Of a DNA stretch of 45,819 bases, positions 1-7,192 are shown in pieces. The DNA is taken from NCBI GenBank assembly GCA_947311535.1, contig CAMZLP010000112.1, positions 1 to 45,819 on the forward strand, read 5' to 3'. The position numbers were made by a program, and so were the translations under genes. The stretch's first letter is position 1; every line of letters starts with the position of its first letter. Origin of the DNA: an uncultured Deinococcota bacterium (GTDB taxonomy: Bacteria; Deinococcota; Deinococci; Deinococcales; Trueperaceae). The notes under the pieces were generated by a model. It was not told the DNA's origin. It made no database searches and worked only from the letters and a program-made list of their open reading frames with translations.

Positions 1-567
1 TGCAGCCCAAGCACAAAAACTGGCACGCTTGGCAATGAAACAAGTGCAGCAGCGAACCAAAACTATGAAAAAATAAAAGTAAGCCCAGAAGCTGCTGCCA
101 GAGCCATAGCTGCCCGCGAGCGTTTTAACCAAGAGCTACCAAGCCAGCCTTTTGAAGTTAGTATTGGCGGTATGACCTTTAAGATAGTACCAGGGCCAGA
201 CCCAGACCGCCCTAATAATCCTTTCCGATTAATGGAAGATAACTATACATTTTATGCTGACTACAGCCGAGTACCTATGAATAGACTGTATGAAGCAGTA
301 GCAAAAAGTATAATTAGGGCTTCTTCGACAATCAAGTGGCGAGATATTATTGATAAAGAGGAGGATGTGAATAATTCATTTAAAATAATATCGATGCCAA
401 ACAGTAAATGGCTACGCGAGATTGCTAAGGAGTGTGACTTTCCTTGGGAAGCTTTGCTTGGTCTGGCTGGTGTCAAAGGTTTTGAAGATGTCAAGTGGGA
501 AGACTACTGCCACCCCGGTGTTCCAAAAACACCCATTTATCGGCCAGTAAATGGTACTGATTATTAA
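1..567 (+). CDS. C-terminal part of an unrecognised protein, cut by the left edge
   Basis: The reading frame is open from base 1 to the TAA at 565-567 (188 residues visible), with no ATG, GTG or TTG before the ATG at 172. The gene therefore most likely begins outside the window. The first 55 residues are Ala/Arg/Gln-rich. The rest is a compact acidic segment with 'PGPDPDRPNNPF' and a 'KWEDYCHPG' region. I recognise no family. The ATG at 172 follows GGCGG and could be a real start of a 131-residue protein. In frame 2 there is also a basic Gln/Lys-rich tail ending at 74-76, so two genes may overlap here or there may be a frameshift. The function is not assigned. Being the tail of a large modular (for example toxin-like) protein is only a guess. 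Confidence 0.5.
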   Translation, partial: CSPSTKTGTLGNETSAAANQNYEKIKVSPEAAARAIAARERFNQELPSQPFEVSIGGMTFKIVPGPDPDRPNNPFRLMEDNYTFYADYSRVPMNRLYEAVAKSIIRASSTIKWRDIIDKEEDVNNSFKIISMPNSKWLREIAKECDFPWEALLGLAGVKGFEDVKWEDYCHPGVPKTPIYRPVNGTDY

Positions 568-595
568 ACCAAAGACCTAATAAAATAAAAATTGT

Positions 596-880
596 ATGTT
601 ATTTAAAAATCTATTTGCCTTAATAAGAAAAACCCCCTTGCTTTTAACTTTTTTTAGTTTGTTGTTGTTTTCCTTGATAAACCCAGCCACGGCTATGGCT
701 AGTACATATACCTATTGCAACCAAAGTGGTGATGTAATGAATTTTAACGGAGATGAGGTGCCAGGTAATCAGATATCACTTATTGAAGAGTGTCAGTGTG
801 GTTGTATTCCGCCCTCAATTTATGGTGCAGCTGCTTGTAAAACTTGCTCTGGCGGTGGCCGACGGTACTTGCTCACCTAG
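596..880 (+). CDS. Small secreted Cys-rich protein, possibly frameshifted at its 3' end
   Basis: This is a 94-residue ORF starting 28 bases after the previous gene. Residues 1-34 form a clear signal peptide: basic N-end, a Leu/Phe-rich core, then 'PATAMA' as a plausible signal peptidase site. The mature part holds the cysteine pairs 'CQCGC' and 'CKTC'. The frame ends abruptly in a Gly/Arg run. A second frame, starting at about 858 and open to the TAA at 918-920, encodes 'ADGTCSPRCGTNPAASIQGV', which continues the same Cys-rich style. The original protein was therefore probably about 107 residues, and a one-base slip in the G-rich stretch 851-858 broke it, in the cell or in the assembly. I do not recognise the family. 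Confidence 0.45.
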   Translation: MLFKNLFALIRKTPLLLTFFSLLLFSLINPATAMASTYTYCNQSGDVMNFNGDEVPGNQISLIEECQCGCIPPSIYGAAACKTCSGGGRRYLLT

Positions 881-907
881 ATGCGGTACTAATCCGGCTG
901 CTTCTAT

Positions 908-929
908 CCAAGGGGTTTAAACCCCTTGG
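908..929. repeat. Perfect 22-bp palindrome, possible terminator or protein-binding site
   Basis: The 11-bp arm CCAAGGGGTTT is followed directly by its exact complement. The centre is the TTTAAA step, and it includes the TAA that would end the shifted frame of the preceding Cys-rich gene. There is no T-run after it on either strand, so a classical intrinsic terminator is only weakly supported. A dimeric protein site or a cruciform are alternatives. Confidence 0.5.
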
Positions 930-959
930 AGGGTTGATAAGATTACTGAGCACAAAGAT

Positions 960-1103
960 TGTCATTTCGAACGTAGTTGAGAAATCTCCCGTTGGCTAAA
1001 ATGCACAGGCATAAAGTAAGCTGTAAATTAAGCATTTTTAGAATTTATTGGCAGCACCCAACACTGGAGATGCCTCGACTCCTTGCAGTCGCTCGGCATG
1101 ACA
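960..1103. repeat. MITE-like intergenic repeat with imperfect ~40-bp terminal inverted repeats
   Basis: The left arm begins TGTCATTTCGAACGTAGTTG and runs to GAGAAATCTCCC and GTTGG. The right arm (about 1056-1103), read on the minus strand, begins TGTCATGCCGAGCGACTGCA and runs to GTCGAGGCATCTCC and GTTGG. The arms match over most of their length with a few substitutions and a small length difference. Only about 60 bp of AT-rich filler separates them and there is no ORF. Elements opening with a TGTCATTTCGA-like end are scattered in many bacterial genomes as non-autonomous repeats; that is recollection, not a search. It fills the gap between the small secreted ORF and the convergent SanA-like gene. 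Confidence 0.55.
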
Positions 1104-1109
1104 AATTAA

Positions 1110-1733
1110 TTAGCGTAAAAAACCTAAATGATAAGCCATCAATTTAATCATTTCGGTTGTGAAAAGCTTGAGCTTATTATGACCACTATTAGAAAAAACA
1201 GGGGCAATTTCTACTTTATAGCCCAAACCTCTGGCCAAAAAACTACTCCTATAGCTGTGATAATCGTCGGTGACTAGGGTTATTTCTTTTTTAGGGACTA
1301 AGGCTCGAGCATAGTCCAAGTTCTCATAGCTGGTTCTACTGTGCTCTTCATAGCTAATATTAGTTTTATCAATCCCTTTTTGATTTAAATACCTTGCTCC
1401 CGAAAAGCCCTCGGAGTAGTTGTCACCCCGGAGCTTGCCACCTGTTAAAACAACTCTGCTAACACAGCCAGAATTAAAAAGCTCCAGAGCTCTGTCCAAA
1501 CGGTGCTTAAAAGCTGGTGAGGGCAAACCGTTGTATTGGGCTGCACCCATTACCAAAGCGGTATCTGCTCGGCAGCTTAGGCCAGCGGCTTTGGGGTAAT
1601 AAAGAATCCCAAAAGCGTCAATTAAAGCCAGCAGGCTATAAATTAGTACAAATATTAAAAATAAGTTGCGCCAAATTTGTATTCTAGAAGTAGTTTTAGT
1701 CGTCGGATAAGCGCGATTCAATCGCTCGAGCAT
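1110..1733 (-). CDS. SanA/YdcF-like DUF218 membrane-anchored protein
   Basis: This 207-residue protein has one N-terminal membrane segment (about 24-48) followed by a DUF218 domain. Family blocks visible are 'ALVMGAAQYNGLPSP', 'HRLDRALELFNSG', 'VVLTGGK', the acidic 'SYEEHSRTSYEN' and 'ITLVTDDYHSYRS'. Relatives (SanA, YdcF, ElyC) act at the envelope, with links to barrier function and peptidoglycan precursor metabolism, but their biochemistry is poorly defined. The start lies inside the end of hisD, giving a 38-base overlap, so the two are probably translated together from one transcript. The first codons (ATG CTC GAG) sit in a GCTCGAGC palindrome shared with the hisD tail. Confidence 0.8.
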   Translation of the reverse strand: MLERLNRAYPTTKTTSRIQIWRNLFLIFVLIYSLLALIDAFGILYYPKAAGLSCRADTALVMGAAQYNGLPSPAFKHRLDRALELFNSGCVSRVVLTGGKLRGDNYSEGFSGARYLNQKGIDKTNISYEEHSRTSYENLDYARALVPKKEITLVTDDYHSYRSSFLARGLGYKVEIAPVFSNSGHNKLKLFTTEMIKLMAYHLGFLR

Positions 1734-2982
1734 GTGCCTCTAATCCTTCTCTGCGTGCCATTCTAATAGCTGCAGGGGCTAGTTCGTCAAAGACTTCTTT
1801 GTTCATATTGACCAAAGGAATAATTTTTTGAAAGTCACGGACATTAATCGAGCTAGAGAACCTAGCTGTGCCAGAAGTTGGCATTACGTGGCTGGGGCCA
1901 GCTATATAATCACCAATGGCCTCTAATGAATGATCGCCCAAGAAAATACCACCAGCATTTTTGACTTTTGGCAGCAATTCCCAAGGTTCTTTACAAAGCA
2001 AGCACAAGTGCTCGGGGGCATAGATGTTAGCTAGGTCTATGGCCTCGTCAAGGTCATGCACTAAAACAATATAACCGTTTTTAAGTGAAGTCTTGGCAGA
2101 TTCGGCATTATTGTTTTTGCCATCGGCATCTTTTAAATGTTGCAGTTGGTAATGAATAACTTCTTTTACATCATCAATTAACGCTTTGCTAGTAGTCACT
2201 AAAACCGGTTGAGCGCCTTCGTGCTCGGCTTGGGCCAAGAGGTCAGCGACAACGTGCTGAAAGTCTGCCCAATCATCAGCGATGATTAAGGTCTCGGTTG
2301 GCCCTGGTAAAGACTCTATACCAACATCACCATAGACAAGCTTTTTGGCTGCCATAGTGTATTTATTGCCAGGGCCGACAATTTTATCAACTCTGGGGAT
2401 AGTTTCGGTACCATAAGCCAAAGCAGCTATGCCAACCGCTCCGCCAATTCTATAAATAGCATTTATGCCCAAAAGCTCGGCTGTGCGGATAATCTCGGGG
2501 GCGATTTTACCTTCAGAATTGGGTGGGGTTATCAAAACGATATTTTCTACCCCAGCAACTTGGGCTGGTATTACGGTCATTAAAATGCTAGAAAATAAAG
2601 GAGCTTGCCCCCCCGGAATATAAGCGGCCACTCGCTCTATGGGGCGCATTATCTGGCCTAAAATCTCGCCATTTTCAGCGGCGATAAAGCCTTCTTTGTT
2701 TTGGTGTTCAAAATATCTACGTATGCGGATAGCTGCTAGCTTAATAGCTACTACCAGCTCATCATCAACTTCGGCTCGAGCATCTTCGAACCACTGCGCA
2801 GGAACTAAGGTATCTTTTAAACCGATGCCATCAAACTGCTGGCTATACTCAAAAACAGCCTCATCTCCCCTAGTTTTTATATCTCTGAGTATTTTCCAAA
2901 CATCTTCAAAAGTTTGATCATCAATTTCTAAACCACGTTTTGCAAATATTTCTATGGCTTCTTTGGCATTTATTTCTTTCAT
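1696..2982 (-). CDS. hisD: Histidinol dehydrogenase
   Basis: HisD catalyses the last two steps of histidine synthesis, oxidising L-histidinol to L-histidine with two NAD+ and a catalytic zinc ion in the cytoplasm. The protein is about 428 residues, normal for the family. Signature blocks are visible: 'GGAVGIAALAYGTETIP', 'VDKIVGPGNKY', 'ESLPGPTETLI', 'AQAEH', and near the C-terminus 'YAPEHL' and 'YIAGPSHVMPTSGTARF'. I chose the ATG at 2980-2982 because GGAGAG precedes it by about four bases; a TTG four codons earlier would overlap that site. No other his gene lies nearby, so histidine genes appear dispersed. It shares a divergent intergenic region with the FAD oxidoreductase at 3092. Confidence 0.95.
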   Translation of the reverse strand: MKEINAKEAIEIFAKRGLEIDDQTFEDVWKILRDIKTRGDEAVFEYSQQFDGIGLKDTLVPAQWFEDARAEVDDELVVAIKLAAIRIRRYFEHQNKEGFIAAENGEILGQIMRPIERVAAYIPGGQAPLFSSILMTVIPAQVAGVENIVLITPPNSEGKIAPEIIRTAELLGINAIYRIGGAVGIAALAYGTETIPRVDKIVGPGNKYTMAAKKLVYGDVGIESLPGPTETLIIADDWADFQHVVADLLAQAEHEGAQPVLVTTSKALIDDVKEVIHYQLQHLKDADGKNNNAESAKTSLKNGYIVLVHDLDEAIDLANIYAPEHLCLLCKEPWELLPKVKNAGGIFLGDHSLEAIGDYIAGPSHVMPTSGTARFSSSINVRDFQKIIPLVNMNKEVFDELAPAAIRMARREGLEAHARAIESRLSDD

Positions 2983-3078
2983 AAAACTCTCCAAAACTCG
3001 TATCTAGCTACTATTCTAACCTGTTGCATAAAGATTATTTAAGACTTTTAGTTGCCAAACATTAATCCTTATAGCGAT

Positions 3079-3084
3079 TATAAT
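3079..3084 (+). promoter_or_regulatory. -10 box TATAAT for the FAD oxidoreductase, leaderless
   Basis: A perfect TATAAT lies 7 bp before the ATG at 3092. A transcript starting 6-8 nt after the box would begin at or next to the start codon. There is no Shine-Dalgarno. No clear -35 at 17 bp is seen. Confidence 0.6.
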
Positions 3085-3091
3085 TGTTTTT

Positions 3092-4225
3092 ATGAACGTA
3101 GTTATTATCGGGGCAGGTATTATTGGGGCAAGTATTGCTTACCACTTGAGCAAGCTAGGGTTAAATGTGACTCTGCTCGAGCGCAATCCTAACCCTGCTA
3201 TGGGCAGCACCGCCAAGTCAGCGGCTGGCATTAGACATCAGTTTAGCCATATCCAAAATATTAAGATGTCTCAATACAGCGCCAAGGAATATGCTAATTT
3301 TGAGCAATTAACAGGCAGAAGCGCCAATTACCGCAAGCATGGTTATTTGTTTTTGATTGATAAAAATTTAGAAAAAGACTGGCAAAAACAGATGAAATTG
3401 CAGCGTAGCTTAGGGGTAGAGCTTGAATATTTAAGTGCAAATGAAACTAAGAAGCGTTTTGCTTATATTAATACTGAGGGCTTAGTAGGCTCGAGCCTAG
3501 GCCATGATGACGGCATAGTAGAGCCTAACGCCATAACATTTGGCTATATTAAAGCTGCTAAGGCCTTGGGGGCAAGGCTATTTTTGGATACAGAAGTCTT
3601 GAGTTTAAATTACAAAAATAATCAATGGCAAATAAAAAGCAAAAAACAAGATTTTATTGCCGATGCAATAATAAATGCCGCTGGTCCAAATGCTGCCAAT
3701 ATTGCCAAAATGGCAAATTTAAACATTCCCGTTTTGCCGTATCGGCGTAATATCTATATAACTGGACCGATAAAAGATTTCAAACATCCTAGCCCTTTAA
3801 TAATTGATATGACTACGGGGGTATATTTGCGTAGTGAGGGTGAAAGGATAATATTTGGTTTATCTAATCATGATGAAATTGCAGCTTTTAATGAAACGGT
3901 AGATTGGGATTGGCTCGAGCATAACCTATCTTTAGCCCTCCCCCGTTTTCCTTTTTTAAATCATGCTGGGCTGGATTATAAATCATGCTGGGCTGGGCTT
4001 TATGCTATTACGCCCGACCACTTTCCAATTTTGGGTAAAATGCCAAATAGTAGTTTTTACAATGCCGTTGGCTTTTCTGGGCACGGTGTCCAACATGCTG
4101 CAGCCGTTGGTAAAATTTTAGCAGAAGAAGTTACTAAAAATACAGTCACAAGTTTTGATATTAATGATTTTAGATTTGAACGCTTTAGTAGAAAAAAGCA
4201 AATCTACGAACACAATATTGTCTAA
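3092..4225 (+). CDS. FAD-dependent oxidoreductase of the DAO family (sarcosine/glycine oxidase-like)
   Basis: The protein is 377 residues. The N-terminus is a textbook Rossmann FAD-binding site, 'VVIIGAGIIGASIAYHLSKLG', followed by the acidic ribose contact in 'LLERN' and the flexible 'STAKSAAGIRHQF' loop typical of sarcosine and glycine oxidases. A second FAD contact, 'AIINAAGPNA', is near residue 200. The C-terminal 'FYNAVGFSGHGVQHAAAVGKILAEE' is the usual isoalloxazine-side motif. The enzyme probably oxidises a secondary or primary amine of an amino acid in the cytoplasm; the substrate cannot be read from sequence. It is followed after 35 bp by a 2-hydroxyacid dehydrogenase, which may act on the related keto or hydroxy acid. 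Confidence 0.85.
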   Translation: MNVVIIGAGIIGASIAYHLSKLGLNVTLLERNPNPAMGSTAKSAAGIRHQFSHIQNIKMSQYSAKEYANFEQLTGRSANYRKHGYLFLIDKNLEKDWQKQMKLQRSLGVELEYLSANETKKRFAYINTEGLVGSSLGHDDGIVEPNAITFGYIKAAKALGARLFLDTEVLSLNYKNNQWQIKSKKQDFIADAIINAAGPNAANIAKMANLNIPVLPYRRNIYITGPIKDFKHPSPLIIDMTTGVYLRSEGERIIFGLSNHDEIAAFNETVDWDWLEHNLSLALPRFPFLNHAGLDYKSCWAGLYAITPDHFPILGKMPNSSFYNAVGFSGHGVQHAAAVGKILAEEVTKNTVTSFDINDFRFERFSRKKQIYEHNIV

Positions 4226-4244
4226 TTAAGAAATTTAAAAATGC

Positions 4245-4250
4245 TAAACT
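4245..4250 (+). promoter_or_regulatory. -10 box TAAACT before the 2-hydroxyacid dehydrogenase
   Basis: TAAACT ends 10 bp before the ATG at 4261, and no Shine-Dalgarno is present. This fits a leader of only a few nucleotides and independent transcription despite the close upstream gene. Confidence 0.45.
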
Positions 4251-4260
4251 AGCTTTTATT

Positions 4261-5232
4261 ATGAAATTAAATATCCTTTGGAATAATAAATATGGCTCTG
4301 ACATAGCCAAAAAAAATAAACATCTACTAGCCAAGGGCTTTAGCTTAGAAGTTGCTACCGAAACTAAGGAGGCAAAGCAATACTTGCCCAATATAGATGT
4401 ATTGGTTTCTGGCAATCCTGACGAAATACTCCTTGACTCGCCAAATTTAAAACATGTGATTGTGCCTTTTGTGGGTATAAACCCCAATTTACGTAAAAAT
4501 ATTTTGGCAAGACCACATTTAAAGCTCTATAACTCACACTTTAATGATGCTTTTGTGGCTCAGCACACTCTTGCACTGCTTTTAGCTTTGAGCAACAGAA
4601 TTATAAAAGCTAATCAGACCTTAAAACAAGGAAATTGGCTTTGGGGTGAAGAAAATAAGACTTTAAGTCTGCAAAATAAAAGCTGCTTACTTCTTGGTTA
4701 TGGTGCCATAGGCAAACAAATAGAAAAAACTATGCGTGCTTTAGGCATGAATATATCTATTGTAAAAAGAGACTTTAAAGAGATTGATAATGCGATTGTT
4801 TATCCAAAAGAAGATTTAAATACAGCTTTACAAAATGCTGACGTAATTATGCTTAGTTTACCTTTGACCACTGAAACAGAGAATTTGATAGATGAAAAAG
4901 CATTTGCAGCTATGAAGAAAGAAGCAATTATTATAAATGTAGGGCGGGGAAAGTTAATTGACCAGTTTGCACTATATCGGGCTTTAAAAAATAAGCAAAT
5001 TTTTGGGGCTGGTATTGATGTTTGGTGGAATTACCCAAAAGAAGGCCAAAGAGAAAATACCTTGCCTAGTGAAGCAAAGTTGCACAAACTAGACAATATT
5101 ATCATGAGCTCTCACCGAGCAAACAATGTAGCTAATTGGGAATATACAGCCTTTAAAGATGTTTTACAGACTCTTAAAGAAATTAGCCAAGGCAAAGAAA
5201 GAAATTTAGTGAATGTTAATAGAGGCTATTAG
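4261..5232 (+). CDS. D-isomer-specific 2-hydroxyacid dehydrogenase family protein
   Basis: The protein is 323 residues. It carries the NAD(P)-binding loop GYGAIG (146-151), the substrate-binding arginine in 'INVGRG' (R229), the block 'AGIDVWW' (about 250-256) and the catalytic histidine in 'SSHRAN' (H285). These define a dehydrogenase that interconverts a 2-keto acid and a D-2-hydroxyacid. Its N-terminal substrate domain is diverged and I cannot name the substrate. The acidic residue that usually pairs with the histidine is probably in the 'PKEGQRE' stretch. The stop overlaps the convergent tetR stop by four bases. It may form a functional pair with the FAD oxidoreductase upstream. Confidence 0.82.
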   Translation: MKLNILWNNKYGSDIAKKNKHLLAKGFSLEVATETKEAKQYLPNIDVLVSGNPDEILLDSPNLKHVIVPFVGINPNLRKNILARPHLKLYNSHFNDAFVAQHTLALLLALSNRIIKANQTLKQGNWLWGEENKTLSLQNKSCLLLGYGAIGKQIEKTMRALGMNISIVKRDFKEIDNAIVYPKEDLNTALQNADVIMLSLPLTTETENLIDEKAFAAMKKEAIIINVGRGKLIDQFALYRALKNKQIFGAGIDVWWNYPKEGQRENTLPSEAKLHKLDNIIMSSHRANNVANWEYTAFKDVLQTLKEISQGKERNLVNVNRGY

Positions 5233-5819
5233 TCGGTAACTAAGCCATTTAGACAAAGGTCAAGAGAGGTTTTTAGTTCTTTTTGTATACAGCGCTCAGG
5301 GTGATAATTTGCCCAGTACAAAGTACTTAAGAATATACTGTTAGCAACTGTTCTTGATAATCGTTCGCTAGAATAGTCTTGACGTATTTGGCCTTGGGCT
5401 CGAGCCGATTCAAGATTCTGCTTAATTAATGGAACAATTGCCAAAGATAAAAAAGCATGTTTAGACCTATCTGAATTTGGGTTTAATAGCTCAAAGCAAA
5501 TTGGCATTACCAAATGCTTATTTTCATAAGCAAATATTGCAAAACGCTCCGCAATGCAATAAATTATTTCTATGGGTGATTTATTAGCTAATTTTTTAGA
5601 AACTTCAAGTTCTAAAGAGTCAAAATACTGGGCCACATGAAAAATCAAAACTTCTTCCTTGTGCCTAAAGTAATTAAAGAAACTTCCCCGAGATACTCCC
5701 GCCATTGTCGCAATTTCTGATACGGTTGTATTATCAAAACCCTTTTCAGCAAAAAGTCGCATAGCATTAGCATAAATCTTAATCTTTACTTTTCTTTTCT
5801 TTTCTTCACGCACTTTCAT
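5229..5819 (-). CDS. TetR/AcrR-family transcriptional regulator
   Basis: This 196-residue protein has the TetR N-terminal helix-turn-helix: 'AMRLFAEKGFDNTTVSEIA' followed by 'AGVSRGSFFNYFRHKEEVL' (about residues 18-58). The C-terminal ligand domain is unrelated to any family I can name. TetR proteins normally repress neighbouring genes and are released by a small ligand. No clear Shine-Dalgarno precedes the ATG. A 38-bp inverted repeat lies 26-63 bp upstream (5845-5882) and is the obvious candidate operator. The only neighbours are the convergent dehydrogenase and rplT, so the regulated target may be itself or elsewhere. Confidence 0.88.
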   Translation of the reverse strand: MKVREEKKRKVKIKIYANAMRLFAEKGFDNTTVSEIATMAGVSRGSFFNYFRHKEEVLIFHVAQYFDSLELEVSKKLANKSPIEIIYCIAERFAIFAYENKHLVMPICFELLNPNSDRSKHAFLSLAIVPLIKQNLESARAQGQIRQDYSSERLSRTVANSIFLSTLYWANYHPERCIQKELKTSLDLCLNGLVTD

Positions 5820-5844
5820 AGCTTTAGACCCATCTAATTATTAG

Positions 5845-5882
5845 GAGCTGGTACAAAATCTAAAAAGATTTTATACCAGCTC
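5845..5882. repeat. 38-bp inverted repeat between rplT and tetR (terminator or TetR operator)
   Basis: Two 17-bp arms (GAGCTGGTACAAAATCT and AGATTTTATACCAGCTC) flank an AAAA loop, with one mismatch. It lies downstream of rplT and upstream of tetR, both on the minus strand. As RNA it would form a strong hairpin ending the infC operon, but no clean U-run follows. As DNA it could bind a TetR dimer. Confidence 0.6.
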
Positions 5883-5922
5883 TATTCTACCTTAAAAATA
5901 AGATAAAAGTATCTATTTGCTT

Positions 5923-6279
5923 CTAAGCTTGGGCAGATTTTGCCAAATCAACTAGCTTATTAAAAGCTGCTGGCTCTCTTACAGCCAAATCAGCTAATAT
6001 TTTACGGTTAATTTCCACATTAGACTTACGCAAACCATGAATAAATCTTGAATAGCTTAAACCCTCTAAACGAGTTGCCGCATTAATACGAGATATCCAC
6101 AAACGACGCATATCATTTTTCTTGTTTCTACGATCTCTATAAGCATAGTCACCAGCATTTAAAAGAGTTTGTTTGGCAGTACGTACACTTTTAGAACGTA
6201 AACCCCAAAAACCTTTTGCCCGCTTTAGAATCTTCTTATGCTTTTTACGACGTATAACACCTGTCTTTGATCTTGGCAT
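5923..6279 (-). CDS. rplT: Large ribosomal subunit protein bL20
   Basis: bL20 binds 23S rRNA early in 50S assembly. The protein is 118 residues, standard length. The basic N-terminal region '[25 protein letters not shown]', the block '[25 protein letters not shown]' and '[26 protein letters not shown]' are diagnostic. AGAGGT stands about five bases before the ATG. It is the last gene of infC-rpmI-rplT, nine bases after rpmI, the conserved order in most bacteria. In E. coli and Bacillus the L20 protein or transcript leader regulates this operon; I see no conserved leader of that type here. Confidence 0.98.
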   Translation of the reverse strand: MPRSKTGVIRRKKHKKILKRAKGFWGLRSKSVRTAKQTLLNAGDYAYRDRRNKKNDMRRLWISRINAATRLEGLSYSRFIHGLRKSNVEINRKILADLAVREPAAFNKLVDLAKSAQA

Positions 6280-6288
6280 TAAAAACCT

Positions 6289-6486
6289 CTAATCGTAAGG
6301 CAAGAGCTTTTTAATACGCTCCGCCTCTGGCTTAGCAATGATTAAACCATTGCGGCCCTGACGAGTCTGCTTTGCAGTGTTTTTGACTAGCAAGTGACGC
6401 TTCCCTGAGCGCTTTGCTTTTACCTTACCTCGCCCAGTGATTTTCACACGAGCTTTGGTGCCCTTATGGGTCTTTTGTTTAGGCAT
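6289..6486 (-). CDS. rpmI: Large ribosomal subunit protein bL35
   Basis: The protein is 65 residues, the usual length for bL35, and very basic. The N-terminal 'MPKQKTHKGTKARVKITGRGKVKAKRSGKRHL' pattern and the C-terminal 'PEAERIKKLLPYD' match the family. It is part of the 50S subunit. A strong AAGGAG lies seven bases before the ATG. It sits between infC (70 bp upstream in transcript order) and rplT (nine bases downstream). Confidence 0.97.
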   Translation of the reverse strand: MPKQKTHKGTKARVKITGRGKVKAKRSGKRHLLVKNTAKQTRQGRNGLIIAKPEAERIKKLLPYD

Positions 6487-6556
6487 TTTATTTCTCCTTA
6501 GAAATACTTACTGTTTTAAAGCTTTTTTAGCTTTGGTTAAAAACAAATAGCTAGTT

Positions 6557-7063
6557 TTAGGCTGGCCTAAGAACCATATTCATATCCATTCCTGCTAAAG
6601 TCGGTGCCATATCTACAATGGCTATTTCTTTTAGCTGTTCTGACACTCTTTCTAGCAGCTCTTTGCCAAGTTCAGGATGGGTTCTTTCTCGACCACGAAA
6701 CATAATTACAACTCTGACCTTATTACCGTTTTTCAAAAATCGCTTGATATGATTTACTTTAGTTTGGTAATCATGTTCTTCTATTTTGACCCTAAACTTA
6801 ATCGCTTTCATTTCTTGCTGCTTTGAGCGTTTACGGGCTTCTTTGGCTTGTTGCTTCATTTCATAGCGATACTTGCCATAATCCATGAGCTTTGCAACAG
6901 GTGGACTGCTAGCAGCACCTACCAATACTAGATCAAGATTTTCAGATTTTGCTCTCGAGAGAGCATCTTTGGTATCTACGATTCCTTGTTGTTGGCCGTC
7001 AGATCCTATTAGGCGTACCTGCCTTGAGCGGATCCTATCGTTGACCAGAAGTTCTTTAGCTAT
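6557..7063 (-). CDS. infC: Translation initiation factor IF-3, apparent ATA start codon
   Basis: IF-3 keeps ribosomal subunits apart and checks start codon pairing. The visible domains are the N-terminal 'LLVNDRIRSRQVRLIG' region, the linker 'KLMDYGKYRYEMKQQAKEARK' and the C-terminal domain 'KFRVKIEEHDYQTKVNHIKRFL' with 'VVIMFRGRERTHPELG'. Homology begins at 'IAKELLVND', as in Bacillus IF-3 'ISKDFIINE'. A strong GGAGGT (7073-7078, read on the minus strand) stands eight bases before the codon ATA at 7061-7063, and no ATG, GTG or TTG fits that site. Rare AUU/AUC/AUA starts are a known infC trait and let IF-3 control its own synthesis. The in-frame ATG at 7109-7111 lies next to the -10 box, probably upstream of the transcript start. 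Length from ATA is 168 residues. Confidence 0.95.
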   Translation of the reverse strand: MAKELLVNDRIRSRQVRLIGSDGQQQGIVDTKDALSRAKSENLDLVLVGAASSPPVAKLMDYGKYRYEMKQQAKEARKRSKQQEMKAIKFRVKIEEHDYQTKVNHIKRFLKNGNKVRVVIMFRGRERTHPELGKELLERVSEQLKEIAIVDMAPTLAGMDMNMVLRPA

Positions 7064-7112
7064 AAACTTTACCTCCAAAGTAAAATTGCTGTTAATATCA
7101 AACAGCCGCATA

Positions 7113-7141
7113 ATTTTAGCAGAAATAATACTTATTAGCAA
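7113..7141 (-). promoter_or_regulatory. Promoter of the infC-rpmI-rplT operon
   Basis: On the minus strand TTGCTA (7141-7136) and TAAAAT (7118-7113) are separated by exactly 17 bp. The predicted transcript start near 7106 leaves a leader of about 43 nt with the GGAGGT site, in contrast to the leaderless genes around it. Confidence 0.55.
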
Positions 7142-7181
7142 TCGCTAACAATCTTTACTGCATATAAAAACCGATATGTGA

Positions 7182-7187
7182 TATCTT
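7182..7187 (+). promoter_or_regulatory. -10 box TATCTT for the CoA-binding protein gene, leaderless
   Basis: TATCTT ends 5 bp before the ATG at 7193, with no Shine-Dalgarno. It is divergent from the infC promoter. Confidence 0.45.
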
Positions 7188-7192
7188 GAGCT

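Noticed and set aside
7109-7141. In-frame upstream ATG and extension of infC
   Set aside because: The sequence overlaps the predicted promoter, IF-3 homology starts only at the ATA, and GGAGGT is placed for the ATA.
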